Source: Rhododendron vialii
Taxonomy: Eukaryota > Streptophyta > Magnoliopsida > Ericales > Ericaceae
Direction of reading: 5' to 3'
NCBI RefSeq assembly: GCF_030253575.1
Contig: NC_080557.1
Location: 38,102,001-38,166,000 of the forward strand
Length of the DNA: 64,000 nt
Shown: positions 46,091 through 57,623 of the stretch, piece after piece
Layout of the letters: every line of letters starts with the position of its first letter
How positions within the stretch are numbered: the first letter of the stretch is position 1
Notes under the pieces: generated by a model
What the model saw: the letters and a program-made list of their open reading frames with translations, nothing else
The model's database searches: none
What the model was told of the DNA's origin: nothing
Made by a program: the position numbers and the translations under genes

Positions 46091-49000
46091 TCAACTGCAA
46101 ATACCAAGCAAGCCCAAGCAATGCTTGAACTTGGCAACCGGAACCGGTTTTGTCAACATATCTGCTGGGTTATCTGCCGTACCCACTTTCTTCACCTCAA
46201 CTTGCTTCTGTGAGATGATATCCCGAACGAAGTGATACCTGACATCGATATGCTTGGTCCTCTCATGATACATCAGATTTTTAGTCAAATGTATAGCACT
46301 CTGCGAATCACAAAATACTGAACTCACACCCTGTGTAAGGCCAAGCTCACAAAGCAAACCTCTCATCCACAATGCCTCCTTCACAGCTTCAGCAATGGCC
46401 ATATACTCCGCTTCTGTTGTAGACAGCGCAACTGTAGCCTGTAAAGTAGCTTTCCAACTAATGGCACTTCCGGACAGAGTAAAAACATAACCTGTCAGAG
46501 ACCTCCTCTTATCGTGGTCACCAGCAAAATCCGAGTCAACATAACCAACAGCATGATCACCAGAATTGGCAATCCCAAACAATAGACCAACACTTGCAGT
46601 TCCGCACAAATACCGTAGTATCCATTTCACAGCCTCCCAATGTGCCTTTCCTGGACGCCCCATATAACGACTAACGACACTAACTGCATGTGAAATATCA
46701 GGACGAGTACATACCATGGCGTACATAAGGCTCCCAACTGCGCACGAATATGGAACCTGAGACATATACTTCTCCTCATCCTCCGACTGTGGTGACAACT
46801 CAGCTGAAAGTCGAAAGTGTGCTGCCAAAGGGGTACTGACTGGCTTCGAGTTCTGCATGGCAAAGCGCTCAAGCACTTTAAGAACATAAGACTTCTGATT
46901 CAAAAATAGTTTGCCAGCTACTCGATCTCTGCAAATCTCCATACCCAAAATACGTTTTGCTGCACCCAAATCTTTCATCTCAAATTCACCACCTAACTGT
47001 TGTTTCAACCTGTTGATTTCTGATACACTCTTGGCAGCAATAAGCATATCATCAACATACAACAGTAGATAAACAAATGAACCATCTGGAAGTTTTCGAA
47101 AATACACACAACTGTCATACTCACTCCTAGAATATGACTGGCTTATCATAAAAGTATCAAACCGCTTATACCACTGCCTAGGGGATTGTTTGAGGCCATA
47201 CAAAGACTTACGAAGTAAACAAACGTGATCCTCCTTACCAGAAACAACAAATCCCTCAGGCTGATGCATATAAATCTGTTCTTCAAGCTCGCCATGCAAA
47301 AACGCAGTTTTGACATCAAGTTGCTCTAACTCAAGATCATAACATGCAACAATAGCAAGTAAAGTGCGAATGGAACTATGTTTTACAACTGGTGAAAATA
47401 CCTCATTGTAATCAACACCCTCCTTCTGGATGTATCCTTTCGCCACTAACCGAGCTTTGAACCGAGCATCTTCTACCTCTGAAATACCTGATTTGCGCTT
47501 GAAGACCCACTTGCACCCAACAATCCTTTTCCCTTTCAGCGGTTCTACTAGCTCCCATGTATGATTCTTCTGAAGAGACTCAATCTCCTCATTCATAGCA
47601 ACAAACCACTGTGCAGACTCAGTGCTCGAAATAGCTTCCGTATAGCTGGAAGGCTCTTCATACTCAACTGTCTCAGCAACTGATAAAGCATAGGCCACCA
47701 TCTCAGAATAAGCCGAATACCTTTCAGGAGGCCGAATCTCCCTCCTTGGCCTATCTTTAGCAATAGTGCTTGGTTGCTCAACTAACGCATCAACCTCTGT
47801 GTCTGAACTCTTGAACTCCTCTTCAATTGGCTTCTCAATGTGCTTCTTCCCTGAGTCAGAAGATTCACTCAAAAACTCCACCTGCTTTGGAATACTCTGT
47901 TCCTGAACTGTATCATCAACCTGCTTAGACCCTTTAATTAGATAATTTTCATCAAAAGTCACATCCCTACTGATCAAAAACTTCAAATCATCAGAGCACC
48001 ATAACCTGTACCCTTTGACACCTGCTGCATAACCCAAGAAAATACACTTCTTGGCCCGTGGCTCCAATTTACCCTCATTCACATGAGCGTAAGCTGGACA
48101 CCCAAAAACACGTAACACAGAATAATCAGCTGGATGACCTGACCATACCTCAAACGGAGTCTTACACTCAATAGCAGTCGACGGAGACCTGTTCACCAAA
48201 TAGCATGTTGTGGAAACGGCTTCAGCCCAAAATTCTTTGCCCAATCCGGAATTGGACAACATACAACGTGCCTTCTCCAAAAGAGTCCTGTTCATTCGTT
48301 CAGCCACACCATTCTGCTGAGGGGTTTTTCTCACTGTGTGATGCCTCACAATGCCCTCATCACTGCAGAACCTATCAAACTCGCCAAGACAAAACTCCAT
48401 ACCATTATCAGTTCTCAAACGTTTTATTTTCTTACCAGTCTGATTCTCAATCAAAGTTTTAAACTGTTTGAATGTATTAAAGACGTCACTCTTATGTTTC
48501 AACATATACACCCAAACCTTACGAGAGAAATCATCAATAATACTCATAAAATATCGAAAACCACCTTTAGAAGTTACCTCTGCGGGACCCCAAAGATCCG
48601 AGTGAAAATAATCCACCGTGCCTTTGGTGCGATGAACAGCTGTACTGAATTTTACCCTGCACTGCTTGCCGTAAACACAATGCTCACAGAAATCCAGCTT
48701 CTCAATTTTCTGGCCACATAGCAAACCCTGTTTGCTCAAAACTGTCATCCCCCTCTCGCTCATATGCCCAAGGCGCATATGCCACAAACGAGTCAAGTCT
48801 GAATCTGAAACCTTTGATGAAGCAACCGTTGCTGCAGCACCTATAACTGTACTGCCCTGGAGTGTATAGAGGTTACCACGCTTCTGACCCTTCATCAGTA
48901 CTAATGCACCCCTTGAGACTTTCAAAACTCCACCTTCACCGAGGAATTTGCAACCATGAGAATCAAGAGCACCCAGGGATATAAGATTTTTCTTCAAATC

Positions 49001-50035
49001 CGGAACATGTCGAACCTCAGATAAAGTCCTAACAATACCATCATGCATCCTAAGCTGAATCGTTCCTGAACCAACAGTCTTACAAGCCATGTTGTTGCCC
49101 ATCAAAACTGTACCACCATTGACCGCCTCATAAGTAGAAAACCACTCTCTATGCGGACACATATGGTATGAACATCCAGAATCTAGAATCCACTCGGTAT
49201 TAGAGCGAGAATCGCCCTCTGAAACTGATAACACATTATCTGACTCATCTGAACTTTCAGCAATTCCAGCAATTACTTTACCCCCTTTCTGGTCTTCTTT
49301 TTCCTTCTCTTTGAGTTTTAAACAGTCACTTTTTCAGTGCCCGGGTTTCTTGCAATAATTGCACTTTCCCTTCTTCTTACCTGATGATCTGGATCTTCCC
49401 CTATTACTTGACTCCACCCTTTCTGTTGTTCTTCCCCTAACAAACAAACCCTCCGCATGTGCATCACCCTCACCTGACACTTTTTTCCTCAATTCTTTCG
49501 AATATAGGCTGGCCTTAACATCCTCCATGGATATTGTGTCTTTGCCATACAATAGGGTTGTAACAAAGTGCTCATACGAAAGTGGTAAAGAACATAGCAA
49601 AATTAGGGCTTGGTCCTCATCCTCAATTTTACTATCAATATTTTTCAGATCCATAATAATACGGTTGAACTCGTCTAAATGATCTTTAACAGGTATACCT
49701 TCTCGCATACGAAACGTATAAAGACGTTGTTTGAGATATAACCTGTTGGTGAGCGACTTCGTCATATATATGCCTTCCAACTTCAGCCAAATTCCTGCTG
49801 CTGAAGTTTCTTCTTCCACCTCGCGAAGAACATCATCTGCCAGACTCAACTGAATAGAACTCAGAGCTTTGGCATCCGTATCATCCCAATCTTCCTCTTT
49901 GATTCCAGAACTAGTCTTGCCTAACAAAGCCTTGTGCAATCCTTGTTGGGTTAACAGAGCCTTCATCTTTACTCTCCAAAGACTGAAACTGCTGCTCTGC
50001 CCATCAAACTTCGCAATCTCGAATTTAGCCGCCAT
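46091..50035 (-). pseudogene. Ty1/copia Gag-Pol polyprotein with one internal TGA
   Basis: From ATG 50035 ([12 protein letters not shown]) the frame is continuous for about 1310 codons except for TGA at 49336-49334. Order: Gag (UBN2 type), CCHC knuckle [10 protein letters not shown]4-C (the TGA falls right after its His, where Trp is usual), protease [10 protein letters not shown], integrase HHCC ([22 protein letters not shown]) and DDE core ([24 protein letters not shown]), reverse transcriptase with YVDD ([11 protein letters not shown]), RNase H ([26 protein letters not shown]). It resembles the Tnt1/Tork lineage. In copia elements Gag and Pol are normally one frame, so the stop would truncate the product in the nucleocapsid finger. 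It is otherwise undamaged. Confidence 0.95.
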
Positions 50036-50091
50036 AGCCACAATCGGAAACGAAACCCTAGTTTTTGCAACCTAAGGCTCTGATACCAGTT

Positions 50092-50411
50092 TGTTGTAAC
50101 GAACGCTATAAACGCAAGCTAAGAACGAGAAATTGAAAAACTAAACAAGAAATCACAAAGACACAAGATATACGTGGTTCCCCAAGTTGGGTACGTCCAC
50201 GGGCGAGGAGAGAGAGGATTCACTAACCAACGTGAAGAAGAGATACAAAGAGCCGGCTATGACCCGTAACTCGTCTAGAAAGACCACCAATATGACAGCC
50301 CCAAAAGGATACTATAGAAGTTCCCCAAAAGCCCTATTTATAATAGGCTACAAAAGAATGAACAACATAATTAACCAATGTGGGACTAAAGAATATAAGG
50401 CATTCCCAACA
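50092..50411 (-). repeat. Copia LTR (5' LTR in element orientation)
   Basis: Contains the likely promoter (TATAAAT on the minus strand, about 50342-50336) and is followed by the primer site. Confidence 0.97.
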
Positions 50412-51455
50412 AACTTCATCGCACCTTCCGTTGAAAGTACAGTAGCAGTGTGAATCCTCAGTTAGTTTCATTTCTTCCTCACCAAATCCATCAATAAAAA
50501 GGGGTTTACTACTTGCAGGATGAACAATTAATTACCATTTGGATTCTCCCTTCTCCTCATCTCTCCTTCCATCCATTGAACTGAAATTGTGTCCTGTTCA
50601 GTTTCTTTTTGTAAAGCCCTGATTCGAAGAATTCGCTCGTGTTTTTTCTCACCAAATTAGGATCTGGGTTATCTCGTTCCGCCTCATTTTTCACTTGGGT
50701 TTGCAACCAATTTCAGTTCCATCTTCTTGTTTCTGCTTTTGATTGTTGGCGCGAAATATTGTCTCAATCTCCTGTGTTTTTCTATTGGTTTGAATTTGGT
50801 AATTGTGCCAATGGTTGTGCTTCGGAACAGTGGAGAATTGGAATCGGACGAGCCTATTGAAGAATCCTTCTTCGAGGAGTTGAACTGCTCGTATTCCTCT
50901 CCGCCGACCACATATTCCCCTCCGTGGGGGCCCACAAATTTCCCGTATTTTCCTCCGTCGCCCACATATTTCGCTGTGTGGGGCCCCACAAGTTTCCCTC
51001 CGTCGCCGCCGTCTTTCCCTTTGTATTCGCCGGCATCGCCGCCGCCACCATCCTCATCCACTTCTAGTTCTTTGCGTGTAAGCACTGCACTTGATTTGTT
51101 TCGTCATTTCCGAAATCAACAGCACGAGGACGTCGTTGACCTGCCCGTCCTTTTTGTGGAATACCTAATTGAGGAGAGGGACGGTGAGTTGAATGTGATC
51201 AACGGGTTGGAAGGCGGTGCGCTAAATGTGATCAACGAGTTGGAAAAGCATGCGTTGGAGGACTCATTGGACTGGTTGTCGTTCGACGAGATCAACGACT
51301 TGGAACCCCAACACGAGGACATCGTTGACCAGCTGGTCATAGACTACGCGGGAGTGGATCATAGTGTAATTGGGTACAGGGGCGGTAAGTTGGATTTGTT
51401 CTCAACAGCGGAAGTTTTGACGATTAACGGGGTGGAATACAGGAAACGTCAGGCC

Positions 51456-51617
51456 TGGTCTACGACTCTGGAATCATCGGTTGTATTTGTGGAGAAGCTC
51501 TCCGTAAGAGTGTGGCTGGGACCCCGTGGCCAATGGGTGGTCGATATTCGTTACGGGTGGAATTGGCTCAACCTCGGCACTTTCAGAACTGCCGAGGGCG
51601 CCCCCTTAATTAGCCAC
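51456..51617 (+). other. AP2/ERF-like segment in gene B
   Basis: Aligned by eye to the AP2 pattern VRxRxWGxWVAEIR ... xWLGTFxTAExAAxAxxxAxxxxRG, the segment keeps VR, GQW, V-DIR, W-x-LGTF and TAE. In gene A the matching part (32733 onward) continues AAESVARRRGG, as an AP2 helix would. The linker between strand and helix is two residues shorter. This is tentative and would need profile scoring. Confidence 0.4.
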
Positions 51618-52019
51618 TGAATCTTTTAAAAGGTGGAGGGGAGGGGAGGATCTTTTCGATTACCCCCAACCCTTTCTAATTGAAAACGGATCACAGTCGC
51701 TGCAGTTGCCAATGACGGCACAAGAAGAGAACCAAGATGGTGGAATTGGTTGTGAGGGAATAAGGGATTATGCAATGGCAGATCAAGCTCAGTTTAATTC
51801 CGGGTGTTTGGAAAAAAGAAAAACAAAGAAAAAGTACCCGGGGGAGGAGAGAAGAAACAAAAAAGTACATGGAGTTAGAATTGCAATTCCTTTGGATGAT
51901 ATCTTACAAACTAAGGGAATGTGCCTTAAAGATGCTGCAAATTATCTCAAAGGTACACATACATACACTCCTACAATAAATGAAAATCTCAATTTTGTTC
52001 ATGTTTTTTTCCCCAACTA

Positions 52020-52218
52020 CTCAATCCGTCTTATAATGTTTGTCTGATTTGCAAAACGAGAATGTAAAATAATACAATTTTTGCAAGAAAAAAATTCACT
52101 AGATATCGACGAGTTCTTTAAATTTATGGAAAAAAATAAAAAAAAATTTCTTGAAAGAAATGCATTATTTTTTAGTCATCGTTTTGCGGACTGGACAAAC
52201 ATGTTGGGACGGAGGGAG
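52020..52218. mobile_element. Stowaway MITE in intron of gene B
   Basis: Ends CTCAATCCGTCTTA and GGGACGGAGGGAG between TA duplications. Unit A reads CCCAAACTAGATAGGTTAAG through the empty site near 33171-33185. Confidence 0.85.
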
Positions 52219-55200
52219 TAGTTCGGTTAGACTTAGAAAGGCGTACAAAATGCTCCAAACTCCTAGATATGTAGGACTTGAAAAAATGTTGATATCACCT
52301 CTGCAAGCAGGGAGACATGTTGGAGAATAGAACTCATGATCTTGGTCATGGTCCTTTATGTACTTTTACAAACAAAATATAGATTAAGTAGATAAATTAC
52401 ATTTCAAAAATAATACAAATACTTAAAAAATAATAGAGCGATACAAGGTTTCAATAGCATCACTTAAATATCACTATTCTCCAAAAACATGAACATTATG
52501 AGATTTTAAAAGCATCATTTAAATATCACTCTTCTCGTTTAGCAGTAAAAGTATTACTTATGCCCACATAATAAAATTAATGAACGTCCCTTCATATTTC
52601 AAAATATTTTCTTGCTTCACATAGTATATCTTCAAGCATTCATCATCAAAATAATATAATTTGTAGAGAACCAAAGATTATGTGATCTTTGGCGCATTTC
52701 TGCTAGTAGTTTGCTAGATAGCCTAGATTGATTCTAGTAGTTTAATTTGTAGTAGGTTCTCTTTGTAAAGTTGTTTGTATTAGGGGTTCTCCCTTGAGAT
52801 TCTTGTTTTGTTGGCTATAAAACGCATCATTTACCATATGTACATATATATATGTATATATAATTTGTTCCCATTAAATGGAAAACAAAAAAAAACCCAA
52901 AACATTCATCGCGTGCAGCGGCAATTTTAGGAATTATTTTCTTTAATAGAGTCATTGGTGAATTCAAATTTCAATTGCTTTGCAACATATAGTTCTACAT
53001 TAATCAACAAATAATCTTTTTTCCAAAAAAAAAAATAGAACTATAAATATGCATTTAGATTCCTATATATTATGTGGTAAATTCATAGGACTATAGAAGT
53101 ACTCTCTCCCATTCAAAACTATAATAAGCGCCAACTTTTAATTAAGTGAAATCCTATTTCAATACGTACAACTCTGAAGAATATAATTGTTGTCAATTTA
53201 GGTAGTACCATAAACTTTTTCAATCATAGTTTTCTCCGACTAAAACCTATGAACCCTTTTAGTTTCTAACATATTCTGCATGGGAGATCGAAGAACTCAA
53301 TGTGAATGTGGTGATATTCTATGAAAGCAATTCCTTTTTACTCAAACATATTTTTTGTGGCTCTTGAAATTGGAAATGTGGTTGGAGTTGCTTCGGTAGA
53401 AAAATATTGAGCTTTACAATTCTTTCTTATTTTAGTTAGCATCAGTAAACTGAAGAGTTCATGTCGGGAGTATGGAATCTCCAGATGGCCCCCTCACAAT
53501 GAACACAAATTTATCCGGCAATCCCTCCCCAAAGAAACTCCCGCGGTTGTCGATCAAATGCAAATCCCACAGTTGACTTCTCATACTGTGCCTTCTAATC
53601 AAGCCTTGACGGCTACCATTGACACAAATAGTGTTGTTGAAAAGGAAATTCTTTCGCCGCAGTTTTTGCCTACAGCTCAACAAGGAAACTTTGATGTGGG
53701 TTTTGGCAATGATGAAGCTGAGGCAATTGGAGTGGGGGCTGAGGGAATATGGGAGGCTGTAATGGAAGAGGCCCAATTGAATTTAGGGGGTTTCGGCAAT
53801 GATGAAGTTGAGACAATTGGGGTGGGTATTGAGGGAACATGGGAGGCTGCAATGGAAGAGGCCCCATTGAATTTAGGGTGTTTAGGAAAAAAAAAAAGGG
53901 AAAAGGAAGGTAAATACCGTAGGAGGAGAAAGAGGTAACAATAGAACTACTGGAGTTAGAATTGCAATTCCAAAGGAAGATATCTTACAAATTAAGGGAA
54001 TGCGTCTTATAGATGCTTCGAAGCATCTCGAAGGTATGCATAAATATAGTTCTTCAACAAATGAAAATCTCAATCTTGTTGATAGTATCTTGCTTGTTGT
54101 TTCCAACTAGAAAGAGTTTTCTCTAAAAATAACAAAAAAACATTTCAGAATCTGTCTTGCTTCAACCATGCTCTCTGAATGGCAGCATCAAAATGGAGAC
54201 CTCAATTTGAGTTTCCATATTTGAAGACTCAACTCAAAAATGGATACATTAGTAACTAAAAATATGCTCAATTCGTAGAGGATGTATCTAGGTTTTAGTA
54301 ATTTTTGGTGGCTTCTAATTGGTCTCATTTTTTAAAAAGGGTTTGTGTTGAGCATCTAATGCGACTTGTAAGTGGTATAAATGACTCAATACTTATGATA
54401 TCTAAACTTAAAGGTAACTGATGTTCAAAACTAGGACAGGCTCATAGTCAAATGGTTTGGATTGGTTCGGTTCATCGTTTTCATGGACATGTTTGGTTCT
54501 TGAAACATTAAATCCTCACGACTTGGTTCGGTTTTTAGTTTAGTATAGAACCAAACTAAGACGTGCCATGTTCACCACTGAAATGGAGATTCAATCTCCA
54601 TTTACGTGAGAAATGTGTATAACCTTTTTTTGAACGGCTTTTTTCTTCTTCTTTTTTTTAACGGCAGAAATGTGTATAACCTAGTCTATGTTCATCTAAG
54701 CCATCAAAAAGAATAGGTAACATTACAGTATTATAGTAATTACTTTCTTTTTGGATCTAGTGTACTAATTACTTAGAAAATTATATCAATATATATCCAT
54801 ATATATTCAACAAGGGAATTTGATTTTCGCAAAGAAAGTATTGGATCTTTAAAGATAGAGACTACAGATGGACTTGGAACTTGTGGTTCAACTTAAAGCG
54901 CGTGAATAGTTGTACGATTTAAATGTACTTTTTGAAATAAGAGTTAAAATATTGAAGTTGAGTTACTCACGTAGAAGAATTTTGAGCTTCTTGATTCATA
55001 TTTTTTGCAGTTAGCAAATCTACGCTTAAGCGAATCTGTCGGGACTATGGTATCAATAGATGGCCACCTCGTAAGGAACAAGAACTTATCAGTCAATCTC
55101 GCCCCAACAAATCTCCCGCGGTTGTTGATCAAGAGCAAGTTCCACAATTGAATCCTGATACGTTGCCGCCTCCTAATCAAGTCCCGGCTAATAGTGATAC

Positions 55201-55453
55201 ATATAGAGTGAAGGTAAAGTGTGAAGAAGGAACAATAATAAAGTTTCGGTTGTCCAGTCCATGGCGAAAGGTAGAGCTGGAACAAGAAGTGAAAAAGAGG
55301 CTGCCATTCGAGGCTGGAACTTACGACATCAAATACAAAGATGAGGATGACGATTTGATTTTAATAAGTTGCGATGAGGATTTAGCTGAATGTATCTCCA
55401 GTTCTAGCCCGGTGGGCAGCCGTTCGATTGAGCTATTTCTTAAACTAAAGTAG

Positions 55454-56640
55454 CTCGTGGTTTCGCTTTGGCCAACTTTAATCTTGGTACTGGAGCATTT
55501 ACCCTTCTTAATTTTACTTTAGAAGTGTTTGGTTATGCAGTCAAACTGTTTGGACGTCTCCAGATCTATTGCATCGGAGAAGTGCATTTACAGATTATAT
55601 ATCCAATAGCTTGGTATTGGAGTATTGGAGTTGTTGTTGTTGCTGTAGTTTGAAAATTTAGTGCTTCATATATATATATGGTACTATGTTTTTCGCTATG
55701 TTCTCCAATTATGGGTTTTCGATTTTTTTGCTTTATTGAGCTATATTTGTGATGAAGAATGGTAAGGGAAAAAGGGAGAACGAATAATAGTACGTGCTAG
55801 GATTACTTTGTCTTATAATAATAGAATTCTCCATGCTCACATAATTTGTGGATCTCACCATAACGCTTGATGTGTGATCGAAATGTTATTTAAGCGTGGA
55901 GTATATTTTCGGCCTTGTTCGAGAGGGAAAGCACACAAAGACCGCAACTTGATAACAAAAAAGGTAGACAAGTCACATAAACTCAAACCAATAACTGAAA
56001 CAACCTCTGACAAAAACTTCACTCTGTACAAAACTTTACCCATACAGATGCTAGAAGTAGCACATCTGAAAAGAATAAGTTATCAAATGAATAACTAAAT
56101 TAATAAGGAAAACCTTTGTATACTTCTAGGTCACCTGAACTTTTGTTCTTCTTATCTTCCGAAAGGAAAAAAAAACTTTTGTTCCTTTCTCTTCTCTGAA
56201 CAGGAAGATCTTCATGGGATTATGTACGTAATAATACTTTCGTCTTTGTTTGTCTTTTGACGGTAACATTTGATGTGGAATTCAAAAGCCATGTGAGAAT
56301 TAGTATTTTCGTCTGTGTTTGATAGGAAAAACACCTAAAGACCTCCACATTCACATAGTTAATGAATGCAATGATAAAATTTGATGTGGGATCCAAAAGT
56401 TACGTGACTTTGTAGTTTTTTTGACTTTGTTCGATAGGGAAAGCACATAAGGACCACAACCCAATCATACAAAAATAAACAAAACTTAAAAATGATGTCC
56501 ACCGCACACCTACGTGAGACTTACTTTATGCCCCACAAAAATACCTAAAAATACCATAAATTTTATAACATTTTTTATGGAACCCTATACAAAATCAGCT
56601 CAATCGCATTTGTATGGGGCTCTGTAAAAAAACTAGCTCA
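55454..56640 (+). other. 3' flank of gene B (end of unit B)
   Basis: Matches 36451-36764 plus 39671-40240 of unit A. It includes the Helitron empty site near 55822-55838. An incomplete third echo (CGTGACTTTGTAGTTTTTTTGACTTTGTTCGATAGGGAAAGCAC) follows near 56400. No gene. Confidence 0.8.
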
Positions 56641-57118
56641 ATCGCATTTTGGTACTCCCTCCGTCCCTTTTTAAATGTCTTACTTCGTAACTCCAACTTA
56701 TTAAAAAAACATCATCATTATACCTTTCATATTAACTTTTTCCTCTACTTTCCCTACTTACCCATCATCATTACACTTTTTACTCACTAACTTTTCAAAA
56801 TGGAATATACTTTTAGGGACAAAATAGACAATGTACCAACTTTTACCCACTAACTTTACCAAATGGACACTTATTAAGGGACAGCCCAAAATGGAATACT
56901 GGACTATAATAAAGGGACGGGGGAGTATGTTTTTTGAATTTGTCTACTCAACTATTCAGTTTTGCCCTACGAATTCAAGAAAACATACCTACCGTGATGC
57001 GATTGAGCTCGTTTTTTATAGGGCCCCATAAAAAAACATTTTAAATTTTATGGATATTTTTATGTATTTTTTTGAGGCCCAGACTGGGCTCCAAATAAGC
57101 TTGCGGTGGACTAATGCG
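56493..57118. mobile_element. Inverted-repeat element interrupted by a Stowaway MITE
   Basis: Arms GTCCACCGCA...CATAAATTTTATAACATTTT...GCTCAATCGCA (from 56497) and its inverted counterpart (57000-57115, GATTGAGCTC...TAAATTTTATGG...TGCGGTGGAC) flank the Stowaway element at 56655-56925 (CTCCCTCCGTCCC / GGGACGGGGGAG, TA duplications). Confidence 0.75.
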
Positions 57119-57623
57119 GTGAGTGTAGACATTAATGTAAAACCAAATAACTGAAACCAATCTCTCACAAACATTAGTAGTCAATAGATTGAATAACAGA
57201 ACAAATCAGTAAAACCATTGTCTTGTAAGACAACTAACACAACTCCAACTCCCGTGGCTTTGGATTTATTGGGTCCGGAGTGCCTGCATGGATTTGGTTA
57301 CACAATGTCACTTCCTGCAATCGCTCTAAAACAGATTTATAGGTGCAATGCCGAATAATATAAAAGACTTAATTAAAACTCTTGCCAACACCAATTGATT
57401 TTAGGATAGACCGTAGAAAAGCAGTCCGACAGATTTATTCCTGCTGCAAACAAAAAAAGGTAAGTAGGGTACCCTATAGCCGATGGGCCCATTGGGCGGA
57501 CTGTCTGGCCCAGTCCATTAGAAACTAGATAGATGCCCATGTCTTGACATGCTACAATCCAATCCCTCGAAAGTTAAAGATACACAGTGGTAGCGGTTGG
57601 TTTGGTTTCTCAAACCGGCAGAG

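Larger units (their letters stand above)
45677..50411 (-). mobile_element. Ty1/copia LTR retrotransposon, nearly intact (4735 bp)
   Basis: LTRs of 320 bp (45677-45996 and 50092-50411) begin TGTTG and end CAACA, and differ at two positions that I can see, so insertion is recent. The 5-bp duplication AACTT flanks it (45672-45676, 50412-50416). On the minus strand, the tRNA-iMet primer site TGGTATCAGAGCC (50088-50076) follows the right LTR and a purine tract (AAGGTGGAGAAT) precedes the left one. LTR promoters contain TATAAAT. The site lies about 400 bp upstream of the ATG of gene B. Unit A (near 31685) shows the uninterrupted target. Confidence 0.97.
50811..55453 (+). pseudogene. Gene B: AP2-like N-terminal region, tandem RWP-RK, PB1 (NIN-like related), frameshifted
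   Basis: The ATG at 50811 (MVVLRNSGELESDEP) opens an exon with a Pro-rich stretch (YSSPPTTYSPPWGPT) and acidic repeats (ELNVINGLEGGALNVINELE). An AP2/ERF-like segment follows (SVRVWLGPRGQWVVDIR, WLNLGTFRTAEGAPL). Relative to gene A, AATT is inserted near 51608, shifting the frame to a stop at 51618. In gene A the matching part reads on, without this stop, into RWP-RK 1. The remaining exons are 51621-51952 (DILQTKGMCLKDAANYL), 53436-54033 (CREYGISRWPPHN, acidic repeats, DILQIKGMRLIDASKHL) and 55011-55453 (STLKRICRDYGINRWPPRK, PB1, TAG). A second frameshift lies in an A-run near 53886-53898. PB1 and RWP-RK 2 are intact. NLP-type proteins regulate nitrogen-responsive genes; function here is inferred from domains only. 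Confidence 0.75.

Noticed and set aside
48205..48721. Plus-strand open frames opposite the copia integrase
   Set aside because: Antisense shadows of the well-supported Gag-Pol frame.
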